Positions 11,703 through 24,095 of a stretch of DNA of 64,000 nt are shown here, one piece after another. Position 1 is the first letter of the stretch. Each line of letters starts with the position of its first letter. This DNA is from Triplophysa rosa (Eukaryota > Chordata > Actinopteri > Cypriniformes > Nemacheilidae), in the NCBI RefSeq assembly GCF_024868665.1, contig NC_079910.1, positions 14,384,902-14,448,901 on the forward strand, written 5' to 3'. Both the position numbers and the translations under genes were made by a program. Under the pieces are notes generated by a model. That model did not search any database. It worked only from the letters and a program-made list of their open reading frames with translations, and was not told the DNA's origin.

Positions 11703-12861
11703 TATGACTTATCGAGAGAAAAAATAACATTTCAGTCACATAAAGTCGTTTAATGGACATGCTGTCATTTTGCACATTTTTTATTGACATTTAGAAAAGT
11801 TTTGCGCAAATCTGTAAAAGAAGCACGCCTTAGGCAAAGCCATTGAGAGAGAGAGAGTTGCGCCAACAGAAGTTCAAATTTTCGCGTGTCGCATGATTCA
11901 TGGAGCCTTCAGATCCAGGAAGTTATGTTTTCTCTTTAAATGCTTTATTTCTTTCATTTTTTTATTCATTAAATGACTTATGTCTTTAAATGGGTTAAAA
12001 GTTTACCTCAGTTTGTCTGTTTAGCTGCAGGTCCATGCATTAATAGTAACTTCCGGGAACTATTGTGAGCCTCCATGAACCGCCATTGCGGTGAAATTGC
12101 GGTTTCATTGGTGTCAACAGAGTTGACGCGTGACTCTTTCTCTCAATGGCTCTGGCCTTAGGGGCGATTCACATTTTGCGCAGAAAACGCGAGCTGTGCT
12201 GCTTTCTCTGGTCACATGACCCACGGTGCGTGTGCGGCACTCTGAAAAGTTGAAATATTTCCAACTCGATGCGGCACCGACGCAATTATGAAAAATGTGC
12301 GGGCTGCAACATATGCGCGTCGCGACCGCATCGCTCCCCATTTGCGCCCTCTAGTGTTAATTTCGTTAACGACTATTTTCCCATGATGAAGACGAGATGA
12401 AAAGTAAGGCCATTAAACGACAACTAAGACTATATCAGCATGCAATATCGTTGACAAAAAAATTATGAAACTAAAATGTAGTTATAAAATAAAATAACTT
12501 TTTTTAGTCTTTGTCGAAAAAAAATAGAAGATAAATATGACAGATTTTAGTGCGAGCCTCTGCTGTACGAGCATTCATGTTTGCGGTCACCAGATGACAG
12601 GAATTCCGATCATCCAAACAGGGATTAAAGGTTAAAAAAGTATGTTTTCTGCCAGTGGGTGACTTATTTTATGCAATCTGGCAACCATGCACAAATGCTC
12701 TCACTGTGGAAGCGTTGTTGAGGATCTTAAGTTAATAAACAAGAGTTTAGCGATCTCCAGCCGGTCTGTGTTCTCTCATGAGCTGCTCGAGCCGCGTTGA
12801 TCTCAAATACATTGTTTGTTTGCGATTGTGGTTGCTGAATAAAGACATCCCACCCTTTTTT
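11703..12861. other. Repeat-rich non-coding DNA
   Basis: No gene is seen. The portion 12155-12350 (TTAGGGGCGATTCACATTTT and a CG-rich stretch) and the portion 12355-12530 (TTAATTTCGTTAACGACTA and following) look like fragments of known fish DNA transposons, but I cannot define both ends. Confidence 0.45.
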
Positions 12862-13186
12862 CATGGGAAGAACCCTAGGCAGTTTCTGGTTAGGGAGACT
12901 TAAAGCAGAGAGAAATGGGAAACTGAGAAAATAGTTAAATTTAGCAGATGCTGGCACACCGTAGTGATATATAGAAGTGCTGTTCTACCGTATCTGTGAA
13001 ATGATACTTTCATAAGTTTACAACTTTACATTTCGTTATAACATTCAAATACGGTAGAACGCCACTTCTATATACTACGGTGTGCCGAAATGTACAGCAT
13101 CTGCTTAATGTAACAATTTTCTCAATTTCCCTTTTCTCTCTGCTTTAAGTCTCCCCAACAGGAAACTGCCTAGGGTTCTTCCCGTG
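12862..13186. repeat. Long inverted repeat: ~135-bp arms, 55-bp loop
   Basis: Left arm 12862-12993 and right arm 13049-13186 are near-perfect reverse complements. Paired words include GGGAAGAACCCTAGGCAGTT with AACTGCCTAGGGTTCTTCCC, AGACTTAAAGCAGAGAGAA with TTCTCTCTGCTTTAAGTCT, GCACACCGTAG with CTACGGTGTGC, and TTCTACCGTAT with ATACGGTAGAA. There is no coding frame or recognisable transposon terminus. A transcript of either strand would form a long hairpin. It may be a foldback element or a recent inverted duplication. Confidence 0.9.
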
Positions 13187-13409
13187 AAACGCGGAAGTCA
13201 CGCGTGCATAGAGCCCATTGTCGTTCCCGAATTGCCACTAATTCATAACTGAAAGTAAAATGCGTCATGTGCACGGCCGCATCTTTGACCACCCCACAGT
13301 AAACCCCCCGTACTACCGGTGTTTTTACACATCTATTAACTGGTGGGAAAATCTCATCACCGCCACATCCCTAGTTTGCTTCTTATTACTATTTATCATA
13401 TATGTTAGT

Positions 13410-14080
13410 TAGGGCTGTCACGATTATTAAATAATCGTCTCATCGCGATTGTTTGACCTCAACGCGATGGTTTCAGGTGATCGCAATTATTGCACATCTC
13501 TATAGAAGACACTAGGGGGAGCTGTAGTGCCTGCATATTGCATATTTTATTGTATATTATTGTAACTAAAGTATGGTAATACAGGTAAAATGTACCACCA
13601 CAACACAATCACTTTAAAAAAAACTTTAAAGCATATACCATAAAAATAACCTGCAGTACAATTTAATATTATTTAAGCTCATCTCAGTGTGAAAACCAGT
13701 CTACCAAAATTTCATTAACATAGAAGTAAAATTTTATTGTAATCTTGCAAGTGAGAAAAACAGCATATAGAAGCTTTTCTATGACTGATAGCATTTGAAT
13801 GGTGGCTTCAATTCACTCCTGATCAATTTAGTCAATTTACAAGTATTTGGTGGTTGTATTATTGACAGGTAAAAGCCTAAACCTTGAATCTACGATGAAC
13901 CCATTTTTCCCAATGTATTTCCAAGAAAAAAACAGTCTTAAATCAAAAAACAAAAAAGCCAAATCAAAAATGTATGAGAATTAAATGTCAAAGCTCCAAA
14001 ACAGACAATTAATCATCACAATTGCAATGATTTATTAGACAATTAATCGTCAACCAAATTTCATAATCGTGACAGCCCTA
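13410..14080. mobile_element. Non-autonomous hAT element (TAGGGCTGTCACGATTAT termini), copy 1
   Basis: It starts TAGGGCTGTCACGATTAT and ends ATAATCGTGACAGCCCTA. Flanks ATGTTAGT (13402-13409) and ATGTAAGT (14081-14088) match at 7 of 8 positions, the expected hAT duplication. Length is 671 bp with no transposase frame. It is the same family as, and in the opposite orientation to, the copy at 14783-15431. Confidence 0.88.
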
Positions 14081-14088
14081 ATGTAAGT

Positions 14089-14740
14089 AACGGAAGTGTG
14101 CGATTCAGCCCTATAAGCACATGGATCTACTGCTTCAATGTTTTGTCAGACTTGATTACTAGTGTGGTTTTCATAAGTAGGAGAGCTCTGCAATGCAGTC
14201 TTACCACAACACTACATCCATCTCCGACCCCCCCACCACCCCTCCTCCATGGTTCTACACCACCATATGGCCTGGCTAAATCTTTACCGGCCACATGCAC
14301 TAAAGGCGGTGGTGAAAGTCTCCACAGATGACCAAATATCATTGAGTGCTAACAACAAGTGTTTCCTATACATGTTTGTGTTGTATAGAGCTCTCCTCTT
14401 GCTCTCTCTGTTTGTGTTCAAACAAACGTCACACGTTTTTCATCTTTTCTCCATCTGCTTCCAGCGATGCTGTTGTGGTCTGTTTGTGGAGGGATGAAAT
14501 GGCATGAGCGAGAGGGGCATGTTTGGAGAGATTCTGTCGAGCATTAACAAATACATAAAGGTTGTGACACGCATGTAATGTAAACACACACGCACAATGG
14601 TTGCCACAGATACACATCAGATAAATGCATGTTTGTTCATTCGTTTGATCAAATGTATTATTAGCTATATGGCTGGGGAATACGTCAAACTTTTGGCTTT
14701 ATTCAACAGTTTTAAGTTATTTAAGAAGATGAATGTGACT
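14089..14740. other. Non-coding spacer between hAT copies
   Basis: A C-rich tract lies at 14228-14246; no gene or repeat ends are seen. Overlapping short frames on both strands are chance. Confidence 0.5.
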
Positions 14741-15845
14741 TAGGGATGTTAATGATTAATTGACGATCGATTAATTGTTGATTAGGGCTGTCACGATTAT
14801 GAAATTTGGCTGGCGATTAATTGTCTAATAAATCATTGCGATTATGACGATTAATTGTCTGTTTTAGAGCTTTGACTTTTAATTCTCATACATTTTTTAT
14901 TCAGCTTTGAAACGACCATATTGTTCTGAATATAAAGACTATGTTCTTTTTCTTGGAAATACATAGGAAAAAATTGGGTCATCATACTTAAGGTTTAGGC
15001 TTTTACCTGTCAATAATACAACCGACAAATACTTGTAAATTAAGTAAATTGATCAGGAGTGAATTGAAGCCATAGAAAAGCTTCTAGTCTGTTTTTTATC
15101 ACTTGCAAGACTACAATAAAAGTTTACTTCTATGTTAATGAGATTTTGGTAGACTGGTTTTCACACTGAAATAATATTAAATCATACTGCAGGTTATTTT
15201 TATGGTATACGCTTTAGTTTTTTTAAAGTGATTGTGTTGTGGTGGTACATTTTACAAGTATTACCATGCTTTAGTTACAATATATACAATAAAATATGCA
15301 ATATGCAGATGCACTACAGCTTCCCCTAGTGTCTTCTATAGAGATGTGCAAATATTGCGATGATCTGAAACCATCGCGATGAGGTCAAACTATCGTGATG
15401 AGACGATTATTTAATAATCGTGACAGCCCTAGTCGATAGTGTCCTATGCACATTTAGAAAGAAAATAACAAGCTTATAATAATAAATCAACCTATTCTCT
15501 CCAGCAGACGCGCGCAATGATATGAGTCTGCTTTATTACCAGAGTGCACATCTGAGGCGGCGACACGTTGTATATTGGTCCATATGTTAATTATCAAATA
15601 CATAATTTAATTATATTATCAATCACACAGATTCATTTTAACAATTCTACTAGGCATTTTTTTAAACTTAGAAACCTTTTTATTCTGGTGAGGAAGATGG
15701 CGTTTTGCATGGCTTTTGCACGCTGTCATGCCTATATGCCACTGCAGAGGCATATTTCAGTATTAATGTTAACGAATAATCGATTAATTGATCGTTAATG
15801 TAAATGAAAATCGATTATGGGAATTTGTCTAAATTGACATCCCTA
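14741..15845. mobile_element. Outer hAT element (TAGGGATGT termini) hosting a nested insertion
   Basis: It starts TAGGGATGTTAATG at 14741 and ends TTGACATCCCTA at 15845. Flanks are an exact 8-bp duplication ATGTGACT (14733-14740 and 15846-15853). Subterminal ATCGATTAATTG words appear at both ends. Only 42 bp of the left end precede the nested copy, and about 414 bp follow it. No transposase frame is seen. Confidence 0.88.
14783..15431. mobile_element. Non-autonomous hAT element (TAGGGCTGTCACGATTAT termini), copy 2, nested
   Basis: It is bounded by TAGGGCTGTCACGATTAT and ATAATCGTGACAGCCCTA and is 649 bp long. It is the reverse complement of the copy at 13410-14080 with scattered differences. 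It lies inside the outer hAT at 14741-15845, so it inserted later. Its own target duplication is weak (GTTGAT versus GTCGAT). Confidence 0.88.
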
Positions 15846-15853
15846 ATGTGACT

Positions 15854-17118
15854 ACTAAAGTTACTCCAATTACTGCCAACCAAATGACATGAATGAAATA
15901 CCATTATGATCAACATGTTGATTAATTAAACACAATTTTTTGATAACAATTAACAATTAATTTGATAACACAATTGCTGATGCAATAGATGACAACTTAT
16001 TTGAGAGGAACCTTTAATGTAGCATGGTAACAAAACACGTTCACCACCACCAGAGCATGGGCAAACTGAAAGCAAGGGATGCTGGGAAACATCATTCAAC
16101 AGCAAATGATGCATTACTAAACTTGGGCGATGTCAGCAATCGTCGTAGAAACACTGAAGCTGTTGCCAAGACTTCAGACTAATTTTGTTGTAGAAGGTTG
16201 CCAGTCAAGTCACTTGGTCTTACAAAAATCTACCGTTAATATTTGCCTCTAACCAGACTTAGTCAGGACCAGAAAGGCACGTCAAGGGAAGAAACTAAAG
16301 ACTGATGTTACCAATTGAAACGAAACTAGCAAGTCAACAGAAGGGAGTCGTCCAATGATACTAAACATTAAGTAATAACATTAATATAATATTAATAAAG
16401 ACTTAAGACTTACAATTGTCTAAATGAAATGTATGTGCAGTGCATTGTAAGGTTTTTTTTACGGTAAGGAACACACACACACATGCACTAAACAAGTTCT
16501 TTCCTGCTGGTGTGCACCTGTCAGCTTCTGAGACCAAATGATTTCTGAGTGTTTTAAAAAATAATGTTTGCAAGGGCTCTTACAATACCACCATCAGATC
16601 CACTTCAATAAAGCAGTTTCTGAGAAATCAGCTCTGGTTACAAAGAGGACCATATTTTGGCACTTCAGACAGCACCAGCCTGCCCACATGCCATAAAGAA
16701 TGCCTTCATAATGATCTAATACTACAAAAAATGAAGATGACCTAACAGTCTTAATTCCCAACATTTTAAAATGTTGCATATAAATGCATATAGAATATAA
16801 AAAAGCTCCATTATCATTAAGAGGCTGATAGCACTGCTCTGATGATTCAGAAAGTGTGTCATTGTTGATAAAGCTTCATTCTGGCAGTTAAAATGCATGG
16901 CAGTCAGATCAGACAGTGTGTTAAATATAGTGTGACACACCACACTGCCCCATATATCCTGTGAACTGAGCTCGTGTGGTGGTTTCCCAAATCAAAGTAC
17001 TTCTTATAAAGAGCTTAGTAATTCATTGACGTCAACCAATACACAACCATAGAAACAAGAGCAAAAAGTTAATATATAAAAATCTAGCTTTATATAATCT
17101 ATATAGGCAGGCTATTAG
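15854..17118. other. Non-coding DNA without recognised features
   Basis: AT-rich sequence with small open frames at 16594-16943 on the minus strand that have no recognisable homology. No splice context or repeat termini are evident. Confidence 0.45.
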
Positions 17119-17120
17119 AA

Positions 17121-18238
17121 AAGCTCGTTTCAGAAAGGAGGTTTAATGAAAACTCTGAGTATATTAACCCTGAAATAAGGGAAACTCTGGGTTTTCCTTT
17201 TCAGAAAGTGAGGTATGTTAATCCCGAGATAGCGGGTTTCTAAAAGAGAGGTATCTAATACCCAGAGTCAGTAACCATAGTAACTTACTCTAACCTGGTC
17301 GGGAGCAGGTTTTCTTTGTGAACCCAGAGTTTCAATCTCCTATCATGGCAGTGATGGCACACATTTTGATCACACAGAGACCATCTCAGTGACTAAAATG
17401 TCATATGTGCTTTTATAGTGGATTCTGTATGTGAAGAGGCTGCATTAATTCATGCAGGGCCCGAGTGGAATTTTGTCATTTCCCTGTGCATTTTCATTAA
17501 AACGGTACCACTTTTCTTTACAGTGAATTATACATATATCAAGATATATCTCATCCATCCTTACATCAATAACACCAGCCATCATGGCCGTGTATTACAT
17601 CAGAGCATATTCTTTCCCTTACATGTTCTCACAAATGCTAGTTTTCTATGGAGGATGAGAAATGACTTAATAAAGTGTATAAATGAAGTGCAAGTGTAAA
17701 CAATTAATTTAGACATGTAGCCATTCCTACTCAAATCTGCTCCGAGCAGGGTTCGAACTGGTGATCAGTCTGACACCCTAACAAGTGTCCTATACACTTG
17801 AGCTAGAGCACTGATGTGGAGTGAGAACAGAATTTTGTATTATTTCTGTTGTTTCATTCATTTATTTACTGATTCATTTGTTTGTTTATTGGTACATTTA
17901 TCTATTTATGAATTTAAACTCAAGTCATTTTCAGCACATTAGTAAATCCACTGTGTGCAGAGCGGAAAGTGTGCCTCGCTCTCAAGCGCTTTCTGCCACC
18001 ATGTTGTTTTTTTTGGTGCCGTTGCCATGGTGAATCATAATATCGGAGCTCCATTGATCATGGATTGTCGTAGTCGTGGTGCAAGTGCTCAAGGTAAGTC
18101 AAGTACCAGAGTTGATGGAACGAACTCAAATCAGCTGTTCTGAAACAAAAAACTCAAAGTTTCGCATCTCGTGTAAATCAACTCAGAGTTCACATTTTAA
18201 CTCGGTGTTGGCTGAACGTCCTTAATGAAACGGGCCCA
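17121..18238. mobile_element. Harbinger-like non-autonomous DNA transposon (probable)
   Basis: The left side shows CTCGTTTCAGAAAGGAGGTT near 17124 and repeated AAACTCTGGGTTTTCC and GGGAGCAGGTTTTCTTTGTG blocks that I associate with fish PIF/Harbinger elements. The right side ends CTTAATGAAACGGGCCC near 18236, so the ends resemble GGGCCCGTTTC in inverse orientation. The left terminus is degraded. No transposase domain could be recognised in the interior. Confidence 0.5.
17735..17815 (-). repeat. tRNA-like SINE head
   Basis: On the minus strand it has an A-box-like TAGCTCAAGTGTATAGG near 17804-17788 and a B-box AGTTCGAACCC near 17758-17748, spaced as in a tRNA. The stems do not pair well enough for a functional tRNA and no clear anticodon loop forms, so a SINE head or tRNA pseudogene is likelier. 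It lies inside the Harbinger-like unit. Confidence 0.55.
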
Positions 18239-19786
18239 AGGACAGGTTCTCTATGATATATTAAAATGAGTTTGAATTATTTATTGGGTCCGGATTTATA
18301 TATCTAACATTTGGTTCTTGCAACTTTTAGCTTCAGTTGAGTCATTTTGAATACTGTATTTCTACATCTCATGGCTTAACTTTGATATTTAAAATTCAAA
18401 TACAATGAATGCATCACACTGGATGGACTAACAAACTACAAACGTATAAAGCTGAATTTGTAGTGAGATTCTCACCGTATGGTGAAGCTTCTAATCCATG
18501 CCATAGACTAGTTTGTCTGACTGGAATACTGACATAACAAAACCTTTAAGAATCTCGGCAAAGCTGTGGGAGGGGAAAACTTCCAAGACTGTCGAGTTAA
18601 TTAACTAATGGAGCTCATAGGTGCTTTCAGCATGCGTTTTTCTGAATGAGATGGACCGGAGTTCTATGAGCGAGTGAGAACCAGAGTTCTGCTGTATTGT
18701 GGAACAGTGGGTAGGAACAAATGAACCCAGCATTCAATCCTGAGATTTGATAAAGTAAAGTAAACAATTGCTAATAATAACAACAAAAGAAGGTGGTGGT
18801 ATAAATGCAACGACACTAGCAGTGTCAAAAAAAAAAAACAGTTCATGGCAACTCATCTCTGGAGAACCTATACCAGCATATACTAAAACATACTTTCTTT
18901 CCTATGTTCTGGGTAACACAAAAAGAGATGCTTGGCACAATCCGACAGCCCCAGACCCCATTCGCATTCACGGTATTAGAAAACTTCCTGCTGTAGCTTC
19001 CTTGTTCTTTTCTTTTTGTGTTCATGGAAGAAAATAAGTCAGATGACATGCGGGTCAGTAAATGAAGAAGTCATTTTTGGCCAAACCTACACCCCTCAAT
19101 AATGCAAAATTGTCCCACTATCAATGTCACAAAATAAGACACATTTCCTAGTATGTAGCCACTTTGCACATTGACCTCTAAGAAAGTAAAAGCGGAGAAT
19201 GATGGTCATGTGACAACAGAAATTAAAGGATGAAGTGTAGGCCCCATGTCAATAAAGCATCTGACTGCAAAATTAATCATAAATCAATGTATTAAGTTGT
19301 CAAAAACCGCTGTTCATTTAAAAACTGACTGGTTTCCAGCCTATGCTTCCTTATCAAAAGACCGTTAAAACCTTCTAGTCTTCGTTGATGGTAATAAAGA
19401 GATTGCTAGTGTAGAGCACGTCAGTTGTTTTTCTGTCAAGATACAGGACAGCAGCAGCGTCTTTCTCATGAGTATCAGAGGATTAGAGGACACACCATTG
19501 TTTGTGATTCAGCAGCAGTACAAATGCAACAAATAACCGCAAGCGTTAGTGACAGCACGATGATAAGAGTTTCAAAACTGATAGAGGTCAAACCTCAGTG
19601 TTGACTGATCGCTTAGAGAAGTAGATCCTTTAATCTTATCGTTTAGCGCTCAGCATCCATATTGGTTCGCTAGATCGCCGGTCAGAAAAAACCTTACTAC
19701 AACAGTAATCCCGCGTGCACATACAGCAGGATTGAGACGCCCAGATAGGATTTATCTCTCGCTACGTCGACTGAGATAGTTCTTAC
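18239..19786. other. Non-coding DNA, with a partial MITE tail near 18995-19080
   Basis: No coding exons are supported. The segment at 18995-19080 has TTTTTGTGTTCATGGAAGAA and GGGTCAGTAAATGA words related to the TTAAAGGGATAGTTCACC MITEs. The remainder up to the candidate exon at 19787 is unremarkable. Confidence 0.4.
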
Positions 19787-19945
19787 CTTATAAAAGAGAA
19801 ACGCAGGTAGGGGGGCAGATCGTTAGCTCTTCGTGGATGATTTTCTATATCTATAGACGGCCTTCAAAGGGGAGTAAATCAAACTTCGGTGATCAGATAC
19901 GTGTGCGCTGATCAAGAGGAGGACCGTCTCTGCTCAGTGCTCAAT
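19787..19945 (-). ncRNA. Candidate non-coding first exon on the minus strand (dnajc5 distal 5' UTR or other divergent transcript)
   Basis: On the minus strand a consensus donor AAG|GTAAGA lies at 19787/19786, and about 160 bp upstream is a perfect CRE. This is the arrangement expected of a first exon. dnajc5, the nearest minus-strand gene downstream, needs exactly such an exon because its first coding exon starts at a splice acceptor. The alternative is the 5' exon of another divergent gene or a lncRNA; in human, DIDO1 is divergent from GID8, but no DIDO1 exon was found here. The right boundary is approximate. Confidence 0.4.
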
Positions 19946-19956
19946 GAGTCGTGCGG

Positions 19957-20376
19957 TGACGTCACTACCGATCTCGAAAAGTAAAATGGGCGGATACTTA
20001 ACGAGTGACGCCGTTTCCTTAATCAGAAAGTTGTCAGAAAACGACTCAAATAAACGGATACATTTTTGGACGTAAAGGGATTTCATCGATGGTATGCTGT
20101 GTTTTATTATCAAAAAATAGAATAACGCAAATATACTGAAAGGGCAAGCGACAACACAAGACATTATATATACTTGAGAATAATTTATAATAATTATAAC
20201 GAACAATTTAGATACGCATCTATGATGATTGCTGTTTTATGTGTATCAAAACATTTTAATACACGCCAGCCAATCCAAACGAGCCGTGGTTGAAATCTCG
20301 AGTTTCTTTAAATATCGCGAGAGTTGGTTACGGCCTTTCTCCCCGAGCTGCTAGTAGGGAAAGTGTACACATTCAG
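19957..20376. promoter_or_regulatory. gid8: Candidate bidirectional promoter and gid8 exon 1
   Basis: A perfect CRE TGACGTCA is at 19957-19964. TATCGCGAGA at 20313-20322 matches 9 of 10 bases of the TCTCGCGAGA core-promoter element known to be bound by BANP. A plus-strand splice donor ATTCAG|GTAAAA ends a non-coding exon at 20376, and gid8's coding exon begins at an acceptor at 20943-20944. Thus gid8 transcription probably starts near 20320-20340. The same region may drive the minus-strand exon at 19787-19945. Confidence 0.55.
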
Positions 20377-20955
20377 GTAAAACGAATATTTTTCGTACGA
20401 TCGAAAACGTTTTCTTGGGTCTGGATAATGAGTCATCCTGCATGAACGCTCAGAGACTATCGGTGTTTATTTATTTCTCATTTAAAATTGTTGTTACGTA
20501 TGAAATCCGTTGTGGTCTTCTTTCCATCGGCACAGGCTTCAATGTTATGATACAGGCCTTTATAATTAGAGCTTCCGGTAATCGTAAACGCTAATGCAAT
20601 GGTGTTAGGGCTTCCAATACGTTCTTGGTTTATATTTTCTCATAGGTGTCAGCGTATTTATTTTTGCCATTGCTTATTTTACCAATGTCCTTGTCATTGA
20701 CAAGATAAAAAGAATTGACCTACAAACTGGTAAAGTTATTTTCATTAAGCGTGTCGTTTACATTTAACTTACTACTACTGTTTATTTTATTAAATTAAAT
20801 AAATGGGAAGACAGACAAAAGAATTGACTAAACATTTAACTTTTAAGTTTATTTAGCTTGTAAGTTGGACTTTACCCATGGTTGAAAAAGTTGTATAATG
20901 TATATTGAATGACAGACATCTTTGTTTGTTCTTTGTCAATGCAGATCACTTCATG

Positions 20956-22339
<1,384 letters not shown>

Positions 22340-23498
22340 ACATGAAACGGCATCTCTATGCTTGCATACTGTGGGGAACAAAATGGACGCTTTCCCTTTC
22401 CTTAACTATTTATACTCAATGACTGACACTCAAACATCCTTTTTATCATCCTTTTGTTTGGTTTACCTATCAGAGACTTGGCATTAAATAGGCTGTGGTA
22501 ATGAGGTTGTTGACATTTAAGGATGACTCCTTGCCAAAATGAAACACTTCGTTGGGCAGAGAGATTTCTGTGATTTGCGACTTGCTGAGCAGAATTTATT
22601 GTATTTTAGCAATTTCGTTTTTGCAGAGAATTATTATTAGCCCTCTATTTTGTCTGCGAATGTTTAGAAAGTATATAAAGAACCACACTTACATGCTGAT
22701 TTACTAGACGTTTGTGTCCACTGATGTGCGGTACCAAAGGCAAAATATTGGAGTCATCAGGAACAGTGGATTGATTGTATCAAGGTGACACATGTGCTCT
22801 GTGTGCTTTCATGTTTTATTTTGCAGTGCACAGGTATACATTTTTTGTATGTGCGTTAAGGGGCCCGTTAAGGAATGTCAGCCCTTTTTGAGTACTAATA
22901 TTATTGCATTATAATGTTATAAAGTCATGTGACATTGTTTTCTACTGTACATTGTCAAGTATTCCTGCTTACATTGACATTCAATTATGTGATTTATAGA
23001 TATTGCAGAGATCAAATTGTAAGCTTCTGAATGTCAGATGCTTCACATTGTATTAAATAATATTTTTTATCCCCCAAAACTCTATACTTGATTATCAACA
23101 GGGATGTCATGCTAGCATTGCGAGACTTGGGTAAACAATCTCTGCACCAAACCATAGCTGATATACCGAAAAATGTGATATCTCGCTATCTTTCCAAACT
23201 TTGAGTCTGATCATTTAGCATATGCTGTAGAAGAGTTGTTTACAAAGCACATTCAGAATGTTTAGTGCAAAACACAGTTGACACCACGTAGATCTAGTGA
23301 ACACTTTGTATTAGATTGAAACATTCCTGCTAGAGGTTATTCTTCAGGTAAGTACTTATTCAGGTACGATTTTTCGATTGCACTTGTCACGTTCGTTAAA
23401 CATGTCACCTTTATGCATAAAATTGTTTATATAAATTTATCGACGTGTAAAAATCAGAATCGAGGGTCTTCAGCGAGTGTTCATGGGTTGAGGAAAGG
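22340..23498 (+). other. gid8 3' UTR and gid8-slc17a9 intergenic region
   Basis: Directly after the gid8 stop is AT-rich sequence expected of a 3' UTR; a possible ATTAAA signal lies near 23052. No other gene is seen. Confidence 0.5.
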
Positions 23499-23751
23499 CA
23501 GGGTTGCCAGGTTCAAGGAACTTTACGTCCCAATAACAACTCAAACCCAACCAAAGAGCGTAATGAAAACTACGCCAGTTTTCCTTCTATCCGTTCAACC
23601 GCTGGAAAACATCTTAAAGTTAACGTTCACCATTGGCTTTATAAATTGTTTAAAACATTATTTAATATAGGTTCTAAAATTTTAATTTCCCGCGTCTGCA
23701 TTTTCAAAACATACCAATTGTGCTGAGAATTTGCGATCCTGGCAACACTTG
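23499..23751. mobile_element. Small DNA transposon (CAGGGTTGCCAG termini) upstream of slc17a9
   Basis: It starts CAGGGTTGCCAG and ends CTGGCAACACTTG, an imperfect 12-bp inverted repeat. The flanks share GAAAGG. It is about 250 bp and non-coding, and sits about 350 bp upstream of the slc17a9 start codon. Confidence 0.55.
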
Positions 23752-23759
23752 TGAAAGGG

Positions 23760-24095
23760 GCTGAGTCACGTTACTTCCTGGTTTCAGGCTCCAGCGGTTG
23801 GAGGAACTGCGTGGCTGAAAAAAGAAACTGACACGTGGATCATTATCAACACTTGGGGCATCAGGAAAGGGCTGATTTTCCTCTCGCTGCGTTATAGCAG
23901 ACGTGAAACAGACAGTCCGTTTGTTTTATGTCAGCCGCGGGAGCTCAACGGATGCTGCGTAGACTTCTTATGGACATGATTCTGCATAAAAACGTGTTTT
24001 GTTCATTTCCTTGCTGTTTTGCCAGTCACGCTCGCACGGACTGACCCGAGATCGTATACGAGGAGGTAGTTACAAACTAACATATTTGTCGTTGA
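23760..24095 (+). promoter_or_regulatory. slc17a9: Putative slc17a9 promoter / 5' UTR
   Basis: This is a locally GC-rich stretch before the start codon with an E-box CACGTG at 23832-23837 (context ACACGTGG). CACGTG is the core of USF/MITF-TFE sites, which would be plausible for a gene active in lysosomes and secretory granules, but the full TFEB consensus is not present. Confidence 0.4.

Larger units (their letters stand above)
7554..19786 (-). other. Probable 12-kb first intron of dnajc5, filled with transposons
   Basis: This interval runs from the 5' UTR acceptor at 7554-7555 to a candidate donor at 19786-19785, both on the minus strand. No protein-coding exon of another gene was found inside. 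It holds MITEs, a LINE fragment, at least five hAT-type units, a long hairpin and a Harbinger-like unit, listed separately. Human DNAJC5 also has a long first intron after a non-coding exon. The span is an inference from splice signals. Confidence 0.45.

Noticed and set aside
17735..17815. tRNA gene on the minus strand
   Set aside because: A and B boxes are present but stems pair poorly and it sits inside a repeat, so it is treated as a SINE head.
7554..19786. dido1 coding exons (divergent neighbour of GID8 in human)
   Set aside because: No PHD, TFIIS-like or SPOC sequence was recognised; only transposon-derived frames occur here.
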